DNA of 64,000 nucleotides from Bacteroidia bacterium (GTDB lineage: Bacteria; Bacteroidota; Bacteroidia; M30B66). Location of the stretch: positions 1-64,000 of the forward strand of contig JAIBAI010000002.1 in assembly GCA_019695235.1 (NCBI GenBank). Reading direction: 5' to 3'. The notes beneath the pieces were generated by a model. The model did no database searches. It saw nothing but the letters and a program-made list of their open reading frames with translations, and had not been told where the DNA came from. Below, in pieces: positions 9,701-16,711 of the stretch (positions within the stretch are counted from its first letter, which is position 1; every line of letters starts with the position of its first letter). The position numbers were made by a program, and so were the translations under genes.

Positions 9701-12672
9701 GACAGGGGCGCTGCTGGCTGGGTGATGGTAAAGCTGTTTGAAGCACTACAATTGCTCGCATCAGTTACGGTAACATGGTAGGTGCCAAGTCCCAAACCTG
9801 TAATTGTCTGGTTGTTTGAAATCACCACATTGTCTTTCTTCCAGGTGTAGTTATAGGGTGGCGCTCCATCAGGGGTTGCCTTAATTTGTCCATCTGATAA
9901 TCCAAAACATGAAATGTTACGAACTTCTGCCGGAACGCTTAATACTTTAACGGTAACTGACTGGTCAGCAGCACCTGCAATCACACATGCATCACCGCCA
10001 ATAATCCGGCGATAATAAGTCTTCTGCTGAAGAGCTCCCATCAGTGCAGGAGCCAGATTCTGGGTAGTTCCTCCTGCAATATCTGTCCAGTTGGTACTGT
10101 CAGTACTCGATTGCCATGTGAAGGTTGGTGAAGATGGCAAGTTAACGGGATAGGCGCTTGATGTACCATTACGCAATATAGTTGCAACTGAGTAGTTGGG
10201 TGCTGAACCGGTCAAACCCACAGGAATAGCGCCTGCACAAATGGTTTGATTGCCTGAAATGGTATTGTTCAATAAATCAGGAGGGTTTGCCCAAACAACA
10301 AGTCCCGGCTCGTAAATTGATGTTGAACTTTGTTTGCTTGTTGTAATCGCACCCTGCGTAAGGGGTATATCATTTGATTTCGCAGTAACTATGGTGTAAA
10401 TACGGCAATTGGAGAACTTAATTCCACGCTCACCTACAGGGTCATAATCATCTGCACTACCACCATAATAAGTGCTGTACAACGGACTCGCATTTAGACT
10501 TGCAGGCAATTTGAAGAATACTTTGTCATTTGCCGGATCAGAACCATTGCTGGATGTATTGTTCAGTTTACTCTGAAGCGCATCTGTCGTCACAGGGAAA
10601 TTAGTACTATTGGTATAACCGAAAACATAAACATCATTATTCAAATCAACATTCAGACCCATCATGTTTACTTCATTGGCTGCGCCTCCAATATATGTTG
10701 AGCGCACAAATGTTTGGTTGGTATCCATACATGCTACAAAGAAGTCATTAGAGCCTCCGTTGTAGCTGTTATCATAGGTGCCTGAAGCAGGTATGTTTGC
10801 CGGAGATAAAAGACCGTTACTGATACCGCCGAAATACAATTTATTGCGCAAGGTGTTAAACTCCATACAAAGAATGGAGGTACTCTTGCCGGATGCTGAA
10901 TTAAAGTAAGATGACCATACTTCTGTACCATTCGATTTGAACTTCTGAATAAATCCGTTTTTGCTTCCGCCGGCAGTTGCCTGGCGTGCGTTTGAACTTA
11001 CCGGGAAATTGCTCGCATTGGTATGCCCCCCCACAAAGATGTCGCCGTTCACCGGGTTCATCACCATGATGGTAGCTACATCTGTATTGTTGCTGCTTTT
11101 ACTTCCTGTTCCACCATAATTTTTCATCCAAATGATTGAACTCAGGTCTTGATTGATTTTGAAAATGTGAACATCTGTGCCGCCGGTATAACCGCTGGTT
11201 CTGTTCACTGCACCACTACCGCTGTATTGGGTGCCCAAATTCTTACTATTGGTGTTACCGCAAACCAGAACATCTCCCTCAGGTGTGATACGCAGGTCAT
11301 AAGAACCATCATCACCATCACCACCAATCACAGCGGCCTTTATTGCATTACCACTTTTATTGATCTTTAAAACAAATGTGTTGTCGGTTGTTTGTCCGCG
11401 ATGGTTTATCCCACCAGTGTTCCCAAAAGCAGTACCGCCAATCAACGGGAAATCGCTACTGGCAGTGTAACCTGTAATGTAAATGTTTCCGTCGGGCCCC
11501 TGCTCGAGTGCGTAGGGGTTATCATCTTTAGCACCGCCGATATAGGTTTGCCATACGCGCTGGCCTGTACCACCAATGCTTGTTGGTTCAAAATATTTTC
11601 CAATGATCAGGTCAACGCCACCTTTTGCTGAAGTTTCAAGCGAACCAGGGGTAATATTGTCGGTTTGGCCGTCAACGCGGGCAACGATATAAATCGCACC
11701 GTCTGAAGGGTCTACCCAGATACCATGACCGTGGTTGTGACCAGAACCATTCCCATTCAAAGAACCTGAATTGCTGTTCACCCAGGTTGCCCAACGCAAG
11801 GCAATAGGGTCAATAATCAGCGGTAGTGAGGTGTCGTATTCTCCCAATTCAAATCGAACCATGTCTTTCCCTTCAATCACGTACGATGATGAAATTTCTT
11901 TTTTCTTCCCGTTTTTTTGCTGGTAAGCGTAAGGGGTAGGAAGGCTCATTTCTCCAACAGAAGTAGTCACAATAAGCTCACCTTTGCTACCTTTCTTTAG
12001 TCCCAAAACACCTTCCAGGCGTATCGCAATGTCTTTGGGGTTGAATCCTTTTTTACCGATGATGTCGTATTCTAACTCACCTGATGCTGATGGATAGTAT
12101 CGAACATCCACTTGCTTGTAAACATCGCGGTACCATATTTCCTTATAGCTTCCAAGGTTTGTTGCAGAAACATCACCCATGAAGTAATTAAAGCTTTCCT
12201 GGTGCTTTTCTCTGGGCTCAATGCGTGCCGAAGGCAACTGGTTTACAAACTGCATCAACCAAGCATGTGAACGCACGTTCACCGGTTCTTCCTTCAGAAC
12301 ATTGCCGGCTTTGTGCGCCTCTTCAGCCCGAAGTCCCTGAGCGGCCTGCAATGCCATGTCTTCCTGGTGAAAGCTACGCATCAACACCCCTCTTGAGGTT
12401 ACAATTGCTTTCCCCAAAGGAAAATCTGCCTTGTACAGGATGTCTTTCTCCCATTGCCCCTTGTTTTCTGTAAAAAAGATTTGCCGCTCAAAATGATGTA
12501 GCATCTCTTCTATTGCCTGATCATCATGGGCTTTGCCATCTATGGCAGCTAACTGCTGACCGTGTACACTAAAGCCATGTAAGATTAATCCTGAAATTAT
12601 CAGAAAAAAAATCAAACTCCGACCTGCAATTGTTGCAGGAACAGTTTTGCCTGAAAAGTAAGAATGGGTCAT
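706..12672 (-). CDS. Giant T9SS-secreted multidomain adhesin-like protein (3,988 aa)
   Basis: Likely a very large surface or secreted adhesin. I chose the ATG at 12672 because a signal peptide follows directly (basic start, hydrophobic IFFLIISGLIL, cleavage near VHGQQ); the frame stays open to 12891, but that extension has no export-signal character. Domains in order: a DUF7948-like N-terminal region (FFTENKGQW...), SBBP-type beta-propeller repeats (YIGG.KDD..., nt ~10300-11650), an Ig-like domain, four SprB repeats (nt ~9020-9930), nine ~90-residue repeats of the APVW...LNR.VSC type mixed with three HYR-like domains, nine ~97-residue repeats starting VNDAG..VNGF.GGTSF, three ~161-residue repeats, and a type A T9SS sorting domain (DIFPNPTNGN...). 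SprB in Flavobacterium is a gliding adhesin; adhesion is inferred here. There is no obvious enzymatic domain. A strong terminator follows. Confidence 0.9.
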   Translation of the reverse strand: MTHSYFSGKTVPATIAGRSLIFFLIISGLILHGFSVHGQQLAAIDGKAHDDQAIEEMLHHFERQIFFTENKGQWEKDILYKADFPLGKAIVTSRGVLMRSFHQEDMALQAAQGLRAEEAHKAGNVLKEEPVNVRSHAWLMQFVNQLPSARIEPREKHQESFNYFMGDVSATNLGSYKEIWYRDVYKQVDVRYYPSASGELEYDIIGKKGFNPKDIAIRLEGVLGLKKGSKGELIVTTSVGEMSLPTPYAYQQKNGKKKEISSSYVIEGKDMVRFELGEYDTSLPLIIDPIALRWATWVNSNSGSLNGNGSGHNHGHGIWVDPSDGAIYIVARVDGQTDNITPGSLETSAKGGVDLIIGKYFEPTSIGGTGQRVWQTYIGGAKDDNPYALEQGPDGNIYITGYTASSDFPLIGGTAFGNTGGINHRGQTTDNTFVLKINKSGNAIKAAVIGGDGDDGSYDLRITPEGDVLVCGNTNSKNLGTQYSGSGAVNRTSGYTGGTDVHIFKINQDLSSIIWMKNYGGTGSKSSNNTDVATIMVMNPVNGDIFVGGHTNASNFPVSSNARQATAGGSKNGFIQKFKSNGTEVWSSYFNSASGKSTSILCMEFNTLRNKLYFGGISNGLLSPANIPASGTYDNSYNGGSNDFFVACMDTNQTFVRSTYIGGAANEVNMMGLNVDLNNDVYVFGYTNSTNFPVTTDALQSKLNNTSSNGSDPANDKVFFKLPASLNASPLYSTYYGGSADDYDPVGERGIKFSNCRIYTIVTAKSNDIPLTQGAITTSKQSSTSIYEPGLVVWANPPDLLNNTISGNQTICAGAIPVGLTGSAPNYSVATILRNGTSSAYPVNLPSSPTFTWQSSTDSTNWTDIAGGTTQNLAPALMGALQQKTYYRRIIGGDACVIAGAADQSVTVKVLSVPAEVRNISCFGLSDGQIKATPDGAPPYNYTWKKDNVVISNNQTITGLGLGTYHVTVTDASNCSASNSFTITQPAAPLSASASSTNATCGGNNGTATVNASGGTAPYTYVWSNGGTTATITGVGAGFLQVTVKDANLCEAASNTVVNNTSNLSAGTVSVSPVDCKGNATGSVTLKGSNGVQPYSYSFNGSAYQASASFSGLAAGNYPASVKDNAGCISNIFVEITEPDALLMASLGGKTDAECAGHAGGSASITVSGGTTPYSYTWSPSGGSGASASALVPGAYSVQVKDARNCSAALVAFNIGHADHTAPVWSSAAGSLNRTVSCSDDDALAAAHALTPAATDNCSVQYIKTSGSFVAGNCGAEGSYTHTWIAKDAAGNESTVFTQVISIKDETAPSWTTAVGALDMTIACNDQDALARAQGREPKATDLCGIVSITKTPGTFVAGACAGTGSYTNTWVAKDACQNASISFSQTITVIDNVAPVINTCADAQSIQTAQNCKTLVPDFTQGINSSDNCSAANQLVISQQPAAGTEVGPGNTTIVIIVKDACGNESTCQTSLHVTGIIDAVNDAGNSVNGFVGGTSVGNVLNNDKLNCVAVNAAEITISQSSSSHPGISLQGNAVVVASGTPAGNYTLVYKICEIANPLNCDEAEVSVPVTAPAIQANDDAGSEVNGLMGGISFSNVLGNDKLNGVAVNPSAVTLSFVSSSAPEITLVGNDVQVAAGTPAGSYTLTYRICEILNLANCDDAVVTVPVGVPVIEANDDVGVAINGFTGGTSFSNVLVNDKLNGTSVNPSAISLSFVSSGHPGISLNGANVDVAAGTPAGNYSLTYKICDNLNPTNCDQAVVSVEVTAPSIDAVNDAGGLINGFSGGTSLYNVLSNDLLNGVAVDPSKVSLSFVSASHPGVSLSGKDVIVAANTTSGNYTLTYKICEILNPSNCDQAQVSVPVTAEPPVATKGEIGACYSNASAAEAAAIAATGVTPGNCAGDVNKSASTSGSCQAEITVTVSDQCGNQGSVVYHTRIDNQAPVWSTGTDDLNRSVSCNDAAGLQAAQALAPAATDQCPGEISYQRTAGTFNAGSCGLTGTYTNTWTATDACGNVSEVFTQVIRITDNTAPGWVSAAGSLNRSVACDNLSGLASAQALMPEAADLCGGDVIISKTAGILVSNGCGGSYTNTFVATDACTNSSATFTQVITIIDEQAPVWTSQAGSLDQTISCEDTDAIAQAQMAAPVALDACSGVSYEKTAGTFIAGACGKSGSYTNEWIAKDACGNQSLKFVQVIRIKDLLAPEIGSCAKDSSILANAACKAQVPDFTTLVQATDNCDADSVLIISQSPTAGTEVSVGQTVVTIRVEDACGNFTTCTSTLTVKSVIDAVNDAGITVNGFTGGESVADVLANDQLNCAVVNQSAVNTTQVSSSHPGVSLAGQSVVVAPGTPAGNYTLVYRICEIAHPEICDDATVTVQVSTAPIVANDDAGNTVNGYAGGTSFSNVLGNDKLNGLAVNAADVNLSQLNSSHPGVSLNGSNVVVAPGTPAGNYTLVYQICEKLNPSNCDDATVSVQVDAAKIIANNDQGTETNGFTGGVAMINVLQNDSLNGTVVNPSEINLSFISASHPGITLVGSDVQVAPGTAAGNYTLSYRICEKLNPNNCDDAEVSVPVRAAEIDAINDAGVTVNGFNGGTSFSNVLSNDKLNGTLLNPADVQLSFVSSSHAGISLSGVDVVVAAGTPAGNYTLTYRICEKLNPSNCDEAQVSVKVDEPVIDARDDDGGMVNGFAGGTSFSNVLANDLLNGTSFADAAVTLTFVSSTHPGVSLSGKNVVVAANTPTGNYSLTYKICEVLNQTNCDQATVSVPVSAEAPIAQKGEIAPCYASKAAAESAAISATTVIAGNCEGTINKTASTSGGCKAVVSVQIADQCGNIGTVNYQTRIDNFAPVWKTRKGELDRKVSCDDQDALNAAQQLSPIAEDDCDGAISYERTGGSFVAGICNPTGTYTNTWIAKDACGNTSGVYTQLIRVVDEKAPVWNSPSASLNREVACGDQAGIDAAMALVPQASDACGGDVELTKVTGSFVAGNCGGLYTNTWTGKDACGNISEVFTQVITITDASAPLWSSIAGSLNTTVEVNDASALAAAQQMAPVATDACGEISLEKTSGTFVTESCGGTYTNTWVAKDRCGNPSDAFIQIIRVNDTKVPEWLTATGALDRRLECDETSALEAALALVPEAKDNSGKVKVELVYNSTETFPGGAFYHKKWNAKDSCGNQTGLYYQLIRVLDATNPVITDAGPDMEITCPAEPVFTAPTATDNCDPNPVVSVLSTVRSAVSQNSGIYYVTRKWIATDASGNTSAERKQTITVKPTENTMIKTICQGSSFQFYGNTYSQAGVYKILVAGNNGCYELVKLVLIVNQPSVAAQTVNASSSTVVAGSSVALTVNGGSLGTDAAWKWYKGGCGEGEAIGTGNSIVVSPTEPSTYYVRAEGICGITSCVSQTIEMEHTSGCPAHEVISFNQGKRKDYGNVPSLRSNPNNALGTPQYNDQAGAPMNYVALGFGGELVLKFEYPIANGTGNDLRVVETSYGNPVCNAYREKVKVSVSQDGLSWKELGEGCQNSDFDLDVAGLPWALFVKLKDASSRSDFSASDADGYDVDGIECLNGVAQISQCAASRVIETKQGKTKSGNAVPAIRSNPDNALGEPEPVVNGVVNFYSLGFGGEMTVEFAQPIANGTGPDVRLSEATWDGKVCSNYPESAHVFASQDGLFYAYLGKACHSESFDLGSLSWAKFIKILDDTDPSSFPANADGFDVNGITCLNGTATETPDGGLDGCSLQKVISYEPGTRKDGQPVDHNRRNPEKALGVPENNDTYNFVSLGFGGTLVVGFDHVIFNRPGNDIKVIETSFGSPNCTSYPENAEISASYDLVSWTVLDTICQDSEVDLGILPFAQFLKFRDLSDKTKFGGSDEGYDVDGVIALFDDCEAISKRMIAQQEEQAGLAVDKKDEILVDIFPNPTNGNARVSFKGLTRNASYSLTLFDASGRLIRRAKIDVNATQNYFDLEIASLPPGVLLVLINGDQERYVQRLVKK
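1020..2447 (-). repeat. Three tandem ~161-residue protein repeats in the giant adhesin
   Basis: Copies begin at cysteines encoded near 2447, 1965 and 1479, giving periods of 482 and 486 bp. Each has a K.K.G....R.NP.NALG.P signature, a LGFGGEL strand, a variable centre with paired cysteines, and a closing acidic motif D.DGYDVDGI that looks like a calcium-binding loop. They sit immediately before the T9SS sorting domain. I do not recognise a firm family name. Confidence 0.8.
4360..5818 (-). repeat. Second cluster of VNDAG-type repeats (five copies) in the giant adhesin
   Basis: Five copies of a ~97-residue unit start near 5818, 5527, 5235, 4944 and 4652 (period 290-293 bp). Each begins with a variant of IDAVNDAG..VNGF.GGTSF.NVL.NDKLNG and ends with a variant of GNYTLTY.ICE.LNP.NCD.A.V. 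They resemble cadherin-like or VCBS-like extension modules in overall design. Confidence 0.85.
7080..8238 (-). repeat. First cluster of VNDAG-type repeats (four copies) in the giant adhesin
   Basis: Four copies start near 8238, 7947, 7655 and 7364 with the same ~97-residue unit as the 4360-5818 cluster. Both clusters are preceded by a HYR-like domain (AP.I..CA.) and followed by a KGEI..CY linker and APVW-type repeats, so the whole block appears to have been duplicated. Confidence 0.85.
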
Positions 12673-13083
12673 CGTTTTATCATATTTGGTGGTAGGTCGG
12701 ATAAAAAAACATCCCCCTGACCCGGGTTCGGTACAGAGGGCTTCTTGACTTGATTTGTTCATCCCTTTTGAGGTAGTTGAATCAGCTGCTTTGCTTGATT
12801 TAAGAAGGTTTTGAGCGTATGAGTTTTTCAATGTCAATGTAGTTTTTGTTAATTCCATTACCTCTCTAATCCACCCTTTGTTACATTGCACTAATAGCCT
12901 AATTCAAGAAATCATAAAATTGGATGTAAGCCCACTTGTGGTTTTTGGAAAGAGTGTATGCCTGCCTTATACAAAATAGCTGTGTGCTACTATCCTGTCA
13001 AATTCCATTGGACTGACCTGATGCAGTATTTTGATAGAACAAAATCTCTGAGAATTACTAAATTTATCCTTCAAACACAGGCC
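12673..13083. other. Divergent intergenic region between giant adhesin and C25-like gene
   Basis: 411 bp separate the preferred start codons of two divergent secreted-protein genes. Both frames stay open upstream (to 12891 on the minus strand and from 12958 on the plus strand), but neither extension resembles an export signal. I found no full TAnnTTTG box on either strand; the nearest on the plus strand is TATTTTG at about 13027, one base short. No stem-loop or repeat stands out. Confidence 0.5.
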
Positions 13084-15273
13084 ATGAAATCATTAAATAG
13101 TAAGGGTGGAATCGCAAGCCTCATTTTCTTTTTTATTGCCCTGTCATCCGGATACACGCAAACCCCCGGTATCAATAAATCGGTGCAATTAAATGCCCAT
13201 GTTCAAGACCAGGTACCCCGAATTACCCTGCAATGGGTACCTTTCTCTGATGCGTCCTACTTTTCTGTTTACCGTAAATCACCACTCGAAACAAGCTGGG
13301 GAACACCGCTGGTGCCTTCTCTCCCGGGTACTGAAGTCCATTGGGCCGACAGTACCGCCCTTGAAGGCCAGGCCTATGAATATCGGGTGTTGAAGATTGG
13401 TGGAAATATGGCAACAGGGTATATCATGGCCGGAATGCGTTTACCCGCAGATGAAAGACAAAAATGTCTTTTATTGGTGCTCGATACAACCTTGTTAAGT
13501 ACATTTTCAACGGAGCTAAACCAGTGGGAAGCAGATTTGACAGGTGAAGGCTGGGTGGTTAGACGTATACCCGTGTCGCCGTACGACTCGGTTCAGGCAG
13601 TGAAAAGAAGCATTGTACAAGCATATCAACTGAACCCCTCAGCTACCCGGGCGGCATTGCTATTCGGCAAAGTTCCTGTGCCTTATTCAGGGAGTATTGC
13701 GCCTGACGGTCACCAGCCTGATCACAAAGGAGCCTGGCCTGCTGATGGATATTACGCTGATATTGATGGAGAGTGGAAGGATGAATTTGTAAATGATACA
13801 GTTGCAAATAACGAAAGAACCCGAAACAGACCCGGGGATGGTAAATTTGACCCCAGTGTGTTTCCAAGCTCCCTGGAGCTGTCCGTCGGAAGGGTGGATA
13901 TGTCTGGGCTCTCACAACTTGGAAATGAATCCTTGCTGCTTAAATGGTATCTGGTGAAAAACCATTTGTACCGGACTGCTGCTATAAAGGTGCGGCACAA
14001 AGCGCTCATTGATGATAATTTTACCGGATATGGAGAAGGTTTCTCTGCTTCTGCATGGAGAACATTCCCAACAATTGTTGGAACCGATAGCATTGAACAG
14101 GCGGATTATTTTGGCAATCTGCGTCAAAAAAGTTACTTGTGGTCCTATGGTTGTGGGGCCGGAAACTATACCGGTGCCTCAGGCATCGGAAATTCAGCCG
14201 GTTTTGGAGCAGATTCATTGCAAGGGATTTTTACAATGCTCTTTGGAAGCTATTTCGGAGATTGGCATACTCAAAATAATTTTTTACGCGCTGCAATCGG
14301 AACAGGAAATACCCTGACTAATGTCTGGTCTGGAAGGCCAATATGGCATTTTCATCACATGAGTCTGGGATACCCTATAGGATTCTCAACCCTGCAGGCA
14401 ATGAACAATATCAGCACTTATGATATAAATAACGGTGGGCGTGGGGTACACATGGCGCTGATGGGTGACCCTACCTTGTCAGCATTCACCCTTGAGCCTC
14501 CCTCTCAAACTAACGCAACTTTCTACAGAGGAAATGTATTGGTAACATGGACAACCGCAGAAAACATGCCTGATGGGTATTTTGTTTATAAACAGGTACA
14601 TCCTGATTCATTATGGCAACGCATAACTCCGGCAATTAACACACAAAATAGTTTTACTGACTCTTGCGTAAATGAAGTAGGCCCCATCACTTATTGGGTG
14701 CGTGCGGTAAAACTTGAAAATTCACCTTCAGGTAGCTTTTATGTCCTTTCAACAGGAAATGCCAGTACAATTAATATACCCGCAGTTCCTAATCCTGCCC
14801 CAACATTTACTTATCAGGCGGTGCAAAACAATGTGAACTTTCAGGTGCTAAACCCTGATACTGCCACCAGCTATTTTTGGAATTTTGGCGATGGACAGGT
14901 AGCATCCGGCACTCAGGTAAATCACACATACAATACACCCGGCACACACCATGTTGTGCTTCGGGCAATTCATTTCTGTAAAATTGATTCATCAAGCCAG
15001 CAAATTGAAATACATTTAGTTTCGCTCCAACCGGATGAAGCATTTTTCCTAAATATTTTTCCAAATCCGGCAAACGACCTGCTTGTTATTCGTCACTCCA
15101 GCCCCCAACCATTGCCTGCTTTACTTACACAACCTGATGGTAGAATTATTTTAAAGTTTGAGGCCGGCCAATACCACCCCCTCTCCTTAAAGGGTCTGTC
15201 AAAAGGCATGTATCTGTTATCGTTCTCTAAAGATGGCAAATGGGTTTCACGAAAACTTTTAATCGTTGGTTAG
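13084..15273 (+). CDS. C25 (gingipain)-like fold secreted protein with Fn3, PKD and T9SS domains
   Basis: 729 aa from the ATG at 13084, chosen because a signal peptide follows (MKSLNSKGG... ending near GYTQ); the open frame reaches back to 12958 without export character. Order: an Fn3-like domain (~25-110), a C25-like caspase-fold region (~120-470), a second Fn3-like segment (~480-560), a PKD domain with FWNFGDGQ (~575-645), and a type A T9SS sorting domain (NIFPNPANDLL, ~660-729). The C25 family is cysteine peptidases that usually show a GHG motif and a catalytic Cys before GD. Here the matching places read YGCGAG and FGSYFGDW, so both catalytic residues seem replaced. It may be a binding protein or have altered chemistry. 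Assignment to the C25 fold rests on motif layout only. Confidence 0.75.
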   Translation: MKSLNSKGGIASLIFFFIALSSGYTQTPGINKSVQLNAHVQDQVPRITLQWVPFSDASYFSVYRKSPLETSWGTPLVPSLPGTEVHWADSTALEGQAYEYRVLKIGGNMATGYIMAGMRLPADERQKCLLLVLDTTLLSTFSTELNQWEADLTGEGWVVRRIPVSPYDSVQAVKRSIVQAYQLNPSATRAALLFGKVPVPYSGSIAPDGHQPDHKGAWPADGYYADIDGEWKDEFVNDTVANNERTRNRPGDGKFDPSVFPSSLELSVGRVDMSGLSQLGNESLLLKWYLVKNHLYRTAAIKVRHKALIDDNFTGYGEGFSASAWRTFPTIVGTDSIEQADYFGNLRQKSYLWSYGCGAGNYTGASGIGNSAGFGADSLQGIFTMLFGSYFGDWHTQNNFLRAAIGTGNTLTNVWSGRPIWHFHHMSLGYPIGFSTLQAMNNISTYDINNGGRGVHMALMGDPTLSAFTLEPPSQTNATFYRGNVLVTWTTAENMPDGYFVYKQVHPDSLWQRITPAINTQNSFTDSCVNEVGPITYWVRAVKLENSPSGSFYVLSTGNASTINIPAVPNPAPTFTYQAVQNNVNFQVLNPDTATSYFWNFGDGQVASGTQVNHTYNTPGTHHVVLRAIHFCKIDSSSQQIEIHLVSLQPDEAFFLNIFPNPANDLLVIRHSSPQPLPALLTQPDGRIILKFEAGQYHPLSLKGLSKGMYLLSFSKDGKWVSRKLLIVG

Positions 15274-15401
15274 TTGAACATCCCCGCCAAACATGCATAC
15301 GATTGGTTGAGCCTGGACGGCTCATAGCTAAATATCTACAAATTTCATATAACAAACCCCTTAATTGTTTTTATGTAGTAGTAACTAACAGCCCAAAACG
15401 A

Positions 15402-15464
15402 ACGAGGGCAAATTTTGCCCTTGTGCTCTGAACGAGAGTAAAATATTGGTATTTTTACCCTTGT
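15402..15464. promoter_or_regulatory. Two tandem dyad-symmetric sites upstream of the Fic gene
   Basis: Dyad 1 has 11-bp arms ACGAGGGCAAA (15402-15412) and TTTGCCCTTGT (15414-15424) with one mismatch. Dyad 2 has arms ACGAGAGTAAAA (15432-15443) and TTTTTACCCTTGT (15452-15464) with two mismatches. The two sites share the outer ACGAG and CCCTTGT ends and lie 36-98 bp before the fic start codon. They look like paired operator sites; which protein binds is unknown, but autoregulation by the Fic protein's own winged-helix domain is possible. Confidence 0.5.
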
Positions 15465-15499
15465 ATTTAAGGCAAGAGAAAAACTTACACTTGAACAAG

Positions 15500-16630
15500 A
15501 TGGGCAAATTTAATAGAGAGATTCCGTATAACGACCTGCCTTTGTTACCGCCAAAGACAGATGTTGAAACTAAAGAAATACTTCGTAAAACTATTTCGGC
15601 AGGTAGAGCATTGGCGCAACTAAACGGAACTTTGTTAAATTTACCAAATCCAACTTTGTTTTTAGACACGATTTATTTACAGGAAGCAAAAGCGAGTTCG
15701 GAAGTTGAAAACATCATCACGACAAACGATGAACTTTACAAATCTTTGGTTGCCGATAGAAAAGTAGAAAATTCAGCTACCAAAGAAGTGTTGAGGTACA
15801 AAGAAGCACTCTGGTTGGGCTTAGAACAATTAAAGAAAAAACCATTCATCACAACAAATCTTTGTATCAGCATTGTTAAGTGCATTAAACAAAATACTGC
15901 TTCAATTCGGGTTACACCCGGAACTACATTAAGCAACACACATGGCGAAGTATTTTACACACCACCAAGTGACGAAAAAGTCATTCGTGAAAGATTGGCG
16001 AATTTGGAAAAGTTCGTTAACAAAAAAGAAAGAATTGACCCACTTATCAAAATGGCGTTAATGCACTACCAGTTTGAAGCAATTCACCCATTTTCAGACG
16101 GTAATGGAAGAACAGGAAGAATTTTATTGTTGTTGTATCTCAAACTTTCAGGTTTGCTTGACACTCCTGCAATTTATTTGAGTGAATACATCATCAAAAA
16201 CAAAGCTGATTATTACAAGTGTTTGCGTGGCGTAACCGAAAAAAACGATTGGGAAAGCTACATATTGTATATGTTGGATATGATTGAAGAAACATCGAAA
16301 AATGGTTTGATACGACTAAATAAAATCACAACAACAATTGACAAAACAGCAAATGAGATTAAAGCTAAATTGCCAAAACTATACTCAAAGGCCTTGGTTG
16401 AGATTTTATTTCGCTTGCCATACACCAAACGCCAATACTTGATTGACGCAAGCATTGGAAACCCGAAAACAGTCGGTAACTATTTACAGACATTGGAAGA
16501 AAGTGGATTTTTGAAATCGGTAAAAGTGGGAAAGGAAAAATTGTATCTCAACCAACGACTACTGAAAATATTAGAAGAACAACATTCCTCAGGCAATCAA
16601 TCAGGAACATCATACATCCCTGGCATTTAG
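15500..16630 (+). CDS. Fic family protein (AMP-transferase) with C-terminal winged helix
   Basis: 376 aa. Fic enzymes usually transfer AMP from ATP to a Ser, Thr or Tyr of a target protein. The full core motif HPFSDGNGRTGR is present (catalytic His196). An N-terminal inhibitory motif of the [S/T]xxxE[G/N] type is seen at Ser66-Asn71 (SSEVEN), which would make it a class II, self-inhibited Fic protein. Residues ~305-365 look like a winged helix (KRQYLIDASIGNPKTVGNYL), typical of Fic proteins that bind DNA. I chose the ATG at 15500 because MGKFNREIPYNDLP fits known Fic N-termini. The gene is visibly richer in A and T than its neighbours and stands alone between unrelated genes, suggesting transfer. 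The target is unknown. Confidence 0.93.
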   Translation: MGKFNREIPYNDLPLLPPKTDVETKEILRKTISAGRALAQLNGTLLNLPNPTLFLDTIYLQEAKASSEVENIITTNDELYKSLVADRKVENSATKEVLRYKEALWLGLEQLKKKPFITTNLCISIVKCIKQNTASIRVTPGTTLSNTHGEVFYTPPSDEKVIRERLANLEKFVNKKERIDPLIKMALMHYQFEAIHPFSDGNGRTGRILLLLYLKLSGLLDTPAIYLSEYIIKNKADYYKCLRGVTEKNDWESYILYMLDMIEETSKNGLIRLNKITTTIDKTANEIKAKLPKLYSKALVEILFRLPYTKRQYLIDASIGNPKTVGNYLQTLEESGFLKSVKVGKEKLYLNQRLLKILEEQHSSGNQSGTSYIPGI

Positions 16631-16711
16631 CATGAACCCCGACAGAATATATTTATTATCGTGGCACAATGAAATGGGAAGGATTATCAGGGAGTTAAAT
16701 AAAACGATTGC

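Noticed and set aside
12673-12891. N-terminal extension of the giant adhesin to 12891
   Set aside because: The extension lacks export-signal character and would bury the clear signal peptide that follows the ATG at 12672.
15308-15324. TGAGCC/GGCTCA hairpin after the C25-like gene as a terminator
   Set aside because: The stem is only 6 bp and is not followed by a T run.
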